DNA of 64,000 nt, from the NCBI GenBank assembly GCA_031267575.1, contig JAIRYN010000045.1, positions 1 through 64,000 of the forward strand, in the 5' to 3' direction. Made by a program: the position numbers and the translations under genes. The DNA comes from Synergistaceae bacterium (GTDB lineage: Bacteria > Synergistota > Synergistia > Synergistales > Aminobacteriaceae). Under the pieces are notes generated by a model, which saw nothing but the letters and a program-made list of their open reading frames with translations, ran no database searches and was not told where the DNA came from. Below, piece by piece: positions 59,538 through 64,000 of the stretch (position 1 is the first letter of the stretch; every line of letters begins with the position of its first letter).

Positions 59538-60806
59538 ATGGATAAAATGAGAATGTCGGGAGGAATTCCCCTCAAGGGTAAAGTGAAAACACAGGGAGCC
59601 AAAAACGCGGCCTTGCCGGTGATGGCTTCCTGTTTACTTTTGAAAGGGCAGAAAATGGTCCTGGACAACGTCCCGAACCTGCAAGACGTAGAGACGATGA
59701 TAGAATTACTAGCCATTCTGGGCGCCTCGGTGAGTAGGGAAGGAGGTAGGGTGATTTTTGACGTGCCCGAAACCGTTTCCTGGGAAGCCCCTGAGTCTCT
59801 GGTGCGTAAGATGAGGGCCTCGTCCCTAGTGTTGGGGCCGCTTCTGGCGCGGTGTGGACGCGCCATCCTGCCCTTGCCCGGAGGTTGTTCGATAGGAAGC
59901 CGCCCCATTGACCTTCACTTGAAGGGACTCGTGCAGATGGGCGCCAGAATCGAGATCAAGAACGGGTTCGTTCACGCTCAAGCCGATCATTTGAGAGGGC
60001 GACGAATTTATCTAGACTTTCCCTCGGTGGGGGCCACAGAGAACCTGATGATGGCCGCGGTTTTCGCCAAAGGCGAGACGATCGTCGAAAATACCGCCCG
60101 CGAGCCGGAAATCGAAAACCTTGCGGCAGTTCTGAGGAGCATGGGCGTCCAGGTCGATACCGAAGGCGTGGGATGTATCCGCGTGAAAGGTGTCTCCAAC
60201 GTCCACGATTGCTGCGAGCGCGTCATTCCCGACAGGATAGAGGCCTGTACCTACCTCTTGGCCGGCATCATGACGGGAGGAGAGATCACGGTGGAAGACG
60301 TGATTCCCGATCACGTGGACGCGCTTCTGGCAAAACTGGAGGAGGCGGGAGCCTCTTTTTCGGTGGGGAAAAACTCTATCGCCGTCCACCCGGTGGGCAA
60401 ACTCAAACCGGTTTCCCTCAAAACTATGCCCTTTCCTGGGTTCCCGACAGATTTACAACCCCAGATGGTGGCGGCCTTGACGCTATCCAGCGGAGTGAGC
60501 TTGGTGGAGGAAAGTGTATTTCAAGCTCGATTTTTATACGCCGCAGAGTTGAACCGCATGGGGGCGGATATCAATATCAAGGGAGATACCGCCGTCATCA
60601 AAGGGGTGAGAAACCTGAACGGCGCATTGGTGAGAGCCACGGATCTTCGTGCTGGAGCCGCGCTAATTCTGGCTGGACTGGCGGCCGAGGGCGAGACACG
60701 GGTGGAAAACATGGAGCATGTCCTTCGAGGCTATGAAGCCATCGACTTGAAGCTACGGTCCTTGGGGGCTGACGTCACTTTTGAACCGGACGCGCAATGG
60801 CAATGA
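59538..60806 (+). CDS. murA: UDP-N-acetylglucosamine 1-carboxyvinyltransferase
   Basis: About 422 aa EPSP-synthase fold. It adds enolpyruvyl to UDP-GlcNAc, the first step of peptidoglycan synthesis. Substrate loop KTQGAKNAALPVMA; active-site Cys117 in LPLPGGCSIGSRPIDLHL, so fosfomycin-type inactivation is possible; FPSVGATENLMMAA; RIEACTYLLAG; and PFPGFPTDLQPQMVA. ATG 59538 with GAGGAG 10 nt upstream is preferred over 59508. It heads a plus-strand run murA to dxr. Confidence 0.96.
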   Translation: MDKMRMSGGIPLKGKVKTQGAKNAALPVMASCLLLKGQKMVLDNVPNLQDVETMIELLAILGASVSREGGRVIFDVPETVSWEAPESLVRKMRASSLVLGPLLARCGRAILPLPGGCSIGSRPIDLHLKGLVQMGARIEIKNGFVHAQADHLRGRRIYLDFPSVGATENLMMAAVFAKGETIVENTAREPEIENLAAVLRSMGVQVDTEGVGCIRVKGVSNVHDCCERVIPDRIEACTYLLAGIMTGGEITVEDVIPDHVDALLAKLEEAGASFSVGKNSIAVHPVGKLKPVSLKTMPFPGFPTDLQPQMVAALTLSSGVSLVEESVFQARFLYAAELNRMGADINIKGDTAVIKGVRNLNGALVRATDLRAGAALILAGLAAEGETRVENMEHVLRGYEAIDLKLRSLGADVTFEPDAQWQ

Positions 60807-61711
60807 CCCACGAAACGGCCGAGCATTCCTGGGAAGCGACAGGGGAAGAATCGCGGGACAAAACAAGAGAAAAAGAGGAAATCGCCCTGCCAGACCTTTC
60901 CAACATTGAGGTCTTGGCCTTTGTGGGCGCCGCAGGTACGGGGAAAAGCCAAAGAGCCTCTCAGGTAGCCCGTCAGTACGGGATTGATTTCGTGATTGAT
61001 GATGGTTTGCTCGTGGCTAAGGGACAGATCATGGCTGGGAAAAGCGCCAAATCAGAGAAAAACCTGGTGCGAGCCATTCGCCGGGCGCTATTCGAGTATC
61101 CACCCCACCGACTTGAAGTCGTTACTTTTTTGGCCTCCCACGCGCCCTGTAAGGTCATGGTCATCGCCACATCGAAACCCATGATGGAGAAGATTTTGAG
61201 TAAACTGGGCTTATCGTCCCCACAAAAGATCATCGATATCATGGAGGTAGCCTCCCGGGAGGAAATCGACAACGCCCTGAAAGAACGACGCGAAAAAAAA
61301 CAGCACGTGGTCCCCGTCTCCCGTACTCAGATACAGAGGAATTTCGCCGGAAAACTCGTTAGTCAGTTGAAAGACCTTTTCAAGAGCAAGGATAGGCAGG
61401 ACGAAACCCGCACAGTGGTTAAACCTCCCTTCAGTTTCGACGGTCGGGTGACGATCGAGAAAGAAGCCATCTTGGCCATGATTCGGCGTTTGTTGGTTAT
61501 GGGAGACCATGTTCATCAGGTACACGAACTCACTCTGATTTCGGAGGGAGACGTTTTGAACATCAACTTGGTAGTGGATATCAAGCTCGGAGATAAAAAC
61601 GCGCTCTATTTGGCCCGCCTTTTACAGAAAAAACTCAGCGTTGGGTTGAGTTTTTTCACGGGAATGGAGGTCAAAAAAGTCAATATACGCGTCAACGAGA
61701 TTCTTTTATAA
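60797..61711 (+). CDS. P-loop protein with Asp23/Gls24-like C-terminal domain
   Basis: 304 aa. The N-terminal P-loop VGAAGTGKSQRASQVA is followed by FVIDDGLLVAKGQIMAGKSAKS (a possible substrate loop), an RRALFEYP helix and VMVIATSKPMMEKIL. After a Lys-rich linker the last 90 aa (VTIEKEAILAMIRRLL, VVDIKLGD, FFTGMEVKKVNIRVNEI) resemble the Asp23/Gls24 envelope-stress fold. The combination is a conserved hypothetical in related bacteria as far as I can tell; no function is established. It overlaps murA by 10 nt, so it is co-translated and may be tied to envelope growth. ATG 60803 is an alternative start. Confidence 0.65.
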   Translation: MAMTHETAEHSWEATGEESRDKTREKEEIALPDLSNIEVLAFVGAAGTGKSQRASQVARQYGIDFVIDDGLLVAKGQIMAGKSAKSEKNLVRAIRRALFEYPPHRLEVVTFLASHAPCKVMVIATSKPMMEKILSKLGLSSPQKIIDIMEVASREEIDNALKERREKKQHVVPVSRTQIQRNFAGKLVSQLKDLFKSKDRQDETRTVVKPPFSFDGRVTIEKEAILAMIRRLLVMGDHVHQVHELTLISEGDVLNINLVVDIKLGDKNALYLARLLQKKLSVGLSFFTGMEVKKVNIRVNEILL

Positions 61712-61736
61712 TACCTCAAATATAATACCTCAAAAT
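61709..61736. repeat. 14-bp tandem duplicate after the P-loop gene
   Basis: ATAATACCTCAAAT occurs twice (61709-61722, and 61723-61736 with one change). The left copy begins in the stop codon of the P-loop gene. Confidence 0.9.
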
Positions 61737-61756
61737 AGAACGGACGGAGAAATTGA

Positions 61757-62416
61757 GTGAAGACAGACAAAGTAGATAAATCGGTGGAAGATAAAATCAA
61801 AAACAGGTGCTCCGCCGCGTGGGCTACATTGAGAGAGCGGGTTCAAGCCTGCGACAAGTGCGGTCTGTGTCAAACGCGCGCTAATGTCGTCTTCGGCCAG
61901 GGGTTCGTCAATACCTCTTTGGTATTCGTGGGAGAGGGGCCCGGCGAGGACGAAGACATGCAAGGCCTGGCCTTTGTGGGCAGAGCGGGGCAACTTTTGA
62001 CCCGGATCCTCTCGGCGGGTGGAATCTCCCGTGAAGACGTCTTCATCACCAACGTGGTGAAGTGCCGTCCACCCAACAACCGCACCCCCCTTCCAGAGGA
62101 AATGATGCGGTGCGGCGATTTCCTGGAGGCTCAACTTTTGCTGCTGCGCCCCAAAATTCTCGTCTGCCTTGGAGCTACGGCTACCAAGTGGATACTGAAG
62201 ACGACTGAGGGGATTAGCGCTCTCCGAGGGCGCTGGGTCAAGTGGCGGGGACTGGATGTTTTTCCCATGTTTCACCCCAGTTACCTTCTGCGCGACGACT
62301 CCCGCAGGAAAGGAAGCCCCAAAGAGCTGACGTGGCAGGATATCCAAGTCCTAAAAGAGAGATTTGATCAATGTAATTTGATCAATGTAAAGGGAGCGGA
62401 TCATGACGGGTTATAG
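61757..62416 (+). CDS. Family 4 uracil-DNA glycosylase
   Basis: 219 aa. Iron-sulfur ligands Cys32/Cys35 (ACDKCGLC) and Cys103/Cys119 (VVKCRPPNN, RCGDFLEAQ) fit the family 4 spacing. The catalytic region VFVGEGPGEDEDMQGLAFVGRAGQLL and the loop FHPSYLLRDD are intact. It removes uracil from deaminated DNA. The GTG at 61757 has GGAG upstream. A 14-bp duplicate (62363-62390) lies in frame at the C-terminus, and the stop overlaps the cdsA start by 14 nt. Confidence 0.92.
   Translation: MKTDKVDKSVEDKIKNRCSAAWATLRERVQACDKCGLCQTRANVVFGQGFVNTSLVFVGEGPGEDEDMQGLAFVGRAGQLLTRILSAGGISREDVFITNVVKCRPPNNRTPLPEEMMRCGDFLEAQLLLLRPKILVCLGATATKWILKTTEGISALRGRWVKWRGLDVFPMFHPSYLLRDDSRRKGSPKELTWQDIQVLKERFDQCNLINVKGADHDGL
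62363..62390. repeat. 14-bp perfect duplicate at the UDG 3' end
   Basis: TTTGATCAATGTAA twice without gap, adding residues near the C-terminus (DQCNLINV) just before the cdsA ribosome site. Confidence 0.92.
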
Positions 62417-63218
62417 CCGGAATCTCGTTCAGCGAATTCTCAGTGGGCTGGTGATCATGGGGGGGGTCTTGGGCGGAATCTACCAGGGCGGGTGGATGTG
62501 GATTCTGGTGGTGGCGGTGCTCGCGTTGTTGTCCTTGGTGGAATATTACCGGCTGCTGTCGACCCAAATTCGCCTTTCCCGAGGAATCGGCTACATCTCC
62601 GCGCTGGCCGTGATCCTTTCTTCGACCGAGGGGGTGCGGCCAGTGTCTATCGCTTTGATTCTCTCTCTGACAGTTTACGCGATCCTGATGGCGGAGATTG
62701 TTCGCCGCCAGATGTGGGGAACCAGTTTTGCCGTCTGGAACACCGGAGGAACGCTTTCGGGCATTTTGTTTATCGTCGTGCCGTGGACCTGCCTGATCTT
62801 ATTGCACAACATGCCCACGGGACGCCTTTTACTCGTTTCCCTCTTCGCCTGTACTTGGAGCTGTGACGTGATGGCCTACCTGGTGGGCTCCATGTGGGGA
62901 AGAAGCCACTTGTGCGAAAACATCAGCCCTCACAAAACTTGGGAGGGTTTCATCGGCGGCATTTTGGGAAGCGTCCTGATGATCGCTTTCATCATCTTCA
63001 TCCAGCAACAGCCGCCTTTTCCCCTCTTCTGGATCGGCTTTACCTGTAGCTTCGCCGGTCAGTTGGGAGATCTGGCCGAATCTTTGATCAAACGGGAAAC
63101 GGGCGTAAAGGATACCGGCAAGCTGATTCCCGGACATGGAGGCGTTCTTGATCGCTTCGATAGCATTTTGATCAATGGTCTTTTGACGTACCTCCTTTTT
63201 GGGGTCATTCTGATATGA
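62403..63218 (+). CDS. cdsA: Phosphatidate cytidylyltransferase
   Basis: 271 aa integral membrane enzyme making CDP-diacylglycerol. About seven hydrophobic segments. Signature near the C-terminus: SPHKTWEGFIGGILGS, then GDLAESLIKRETGVKDTGKL and IPGHGGVLDRFDSI. ATG 62403 lies in the UDG end; the next gene starts in its stop (ATGA). In many bacteria uppS-cdsA-dxr are adjacent; here a UDG takes the place before cdsA. Confidence 0.95.
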   Translation: MTGYSRNLVQRILSGLVIMGGVLGGIYQGGWMWILVVAVLALLSLVEYYRLLSTQIRLSRGIGYISALAVILSSTEGVRPVSIALILSLTVYAILMAEIVRRQMWGTSFAVWNTGGTLSGILFIVVPWTCLILLHNMPTGRLLLVSLFACTWSCDVMAYLVGSMWGRSHLCENISPHKTWEGFIGGILGSVLMIAFIIFIQQQPPFPLFWIGFTCSFAGQLGDLAESLIKRETGVKDTGKLIPGHGGVLDRFDSILINGLLTYLLFGVILI

Positions 63219-64000
63219 AAGCGGACGTGGAAAAACGAAAGCGCGTAGCGGTCGTCGGCGCGACCGGCAGCGTGGGATCGTCAGTCTTGGATGTCTGTCG
63301 GGGTCACAGGGATCGGCTAGAGGTCGTCGCCTTGGCCGCGGGGCAAAACGTGGAGAAATTGGCTTCCCTGGCAGCGGAGTTCGAAACCTCGAAGCTCTGC
63401 CTTGCCACGGAGGAAGCGGCTGAGAAAGTGACTACCGCTCTGTTTCCGAAAATCCCCCAAGGACAGATTCTTTCCGGAGCCCAGGGCCTGAAAGAACTGT
63501 CCCAGGACCCCGATATCGATCACGTGGTCTTCGCTTCGTCAGGAACAGCGGCCATTGAGGCCCTTCAGGTCGCGTTGAGGGAGGGCAAGGACATCTCCCT
63601 GGCGAACAAAGAAAGCGTCGTCGTGGCTGGGACGTGGGTTATGCCTTTAGTGCGCCGTCGTGATCAGCTTCGCCCCCTGGACAGTGAACACAACGCCATA
63701 TGGCAGTGTCTTCAGGGAGAAAAAGAAAAACCGTATAAAATTTACCTCACGGCTTCAGGAGGACCTTTTCGCGAGCGAAGCCTCGAAGAACTGAAAAATG
63801 TCACGCCGGAGGAGGCGCTGAAGCATCCCGTGTGGAACATGGGGGCGAAGATCACCGTCGATAGCGCCACTTTGATGAATAAAGGCATCGAGCTGATCGA
63901 GGCAATGTTTTTGTTTGCTCTTGATCCTGACCAGGTGGAGGCGTTAATCTCTCCGGGGTCTTTCGCGCACGGGCTGGTGGAGTTCGAGGACGGTTTTGTC
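63215..64000 (+). CDS. dxr: 1-deoxy-D-xylulose 5-phosphate reductoisomerase (partial, right edge)
   Basis: 262 codons are in the window and the frame is open at 64000. The NADPH motif VAVVGATGSVGSSVLDVC, LANKESVVVAG, SEHNAIWQCL, LTASGGPFRE, HPVWNMGAKITVDSATLMNKG and EAMFLFALDP are the metal and substrate regions of DXR, the second enzyme of the MEP isoprenoid pathway. ATG 63215 overlaps the cdsA stop (ATGA). The rest lies right of the window. Confidence 0.96.
   Translation, partial: MKADVEKRKRVAVVGATGSVGSSVLDVCRGHRDRLEVVALAAGQNVEKLASLAAEFETSKLCLATEEAAEKVTTALFPKIPQGQILSGAQGLKELSQDPDIDHVVFASSGTAAIEALQVALREGKDISLANKESVVVAGTWVMPLVRRRDQLRPLDSEHNAIWQCLQGEKEKPYKIYLTASGGPFRERSLEELKNVTPEEALKHPVWNMGAKITVDSATLMNKGIELIEAMFLFALDPDQVEALISPGSFAHGLVEFEDGFV

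Overview
The window looks like a chromosomal segment of an uncultured member of the Synergistota. The main clues are a secreted protein ending in a Synerg-CTERM-like sorting tail (7512-8390), an OmpM-type porin with an N-terminal S-layer-homology domain (57133-58689), and a murein/division cluster joined to TIGR03960/TIGR03936/rng genes. The genus cannot be fixed from sequence reading alone. Most of the window is dense housekeeping sequence with short spacers and many 4-30 nt overlaps. TTG and GTG starts are common, and many starts below were moved inward to the codon that follows a Shine-Dalgarno sequence.

Layout. 1-8.7 kb: a decamer tandem array, then a minus-strand surface-polysaccharide cluster (UDP-glucuronate decarboxylase, polyprenyl-phosphate sugar transferase, DUF4177 protein, SLBB export protein, YjbH-like protein) headed by a Thr/Ser-rich Synerg-CTERM protein. 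8.7-10 kb: decayed mobile DNA (PD-(D/E)XK transposase-like pseudogene and a TnpB tail). 10-23.3 kb: polA, gltX, glgB, a GH57/DUF3536 protein, a WG-repeat protein, a DapF-fold racemase, a second TnpB tail, a small TPR-like protein, a KAS III enzyme and a nitroreductase. 23.3-38.5 kb: one long minus-strand run, mreB-mreC-mreD-mrdA-minC-minD-minE-rodA-radical SAM-DUF2344-rng-smc, which couples cell shape, division-site placement, RNA processing and chromosome condensation. 38.5-48.3 kb: MBL hydrolase, dtd, a ruined tnpB next to a third TnpB tail, then relA/spoT, recJ, tadA, nth and an EF-G paralogue. 48.4-51.8 kb: gatCAB. 51.8-55.8 kb: a small accessory island (stand-alone alarmone hydrolase, Schlafen/AlbA_2 ATPase, truncated PHP-AAA TrlF-like gene, gene debris). 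55.8-64 kb: a KdnB-like dehydrogenase, the SLH porin, another IS605 remnant, then murA, a P-loop/Asp23-like protein, family-4 UDG, cdsA and a partial dxr.

Two patterns cut across the annotation. (1) More than twenty near-perfect tandem duplications with 8-21 bp units lie in spacers, at gene ends and inside reading frames. Several cover start codons, stop codons or promoters, which suggests an unusually active short-duplication process. (2) Three short modules carry only the last ~40 codons of a TnpB plus the right-end hairpin of an IS200/IS605-type element. They start at nearly the same internal point and share an RNA hairpin with compensatory base changes, consistent with retained omega-RNA-like or non-autonomous units.

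No rRNA, tRNA, CRISPR array, prophage or replication origin was recognised.
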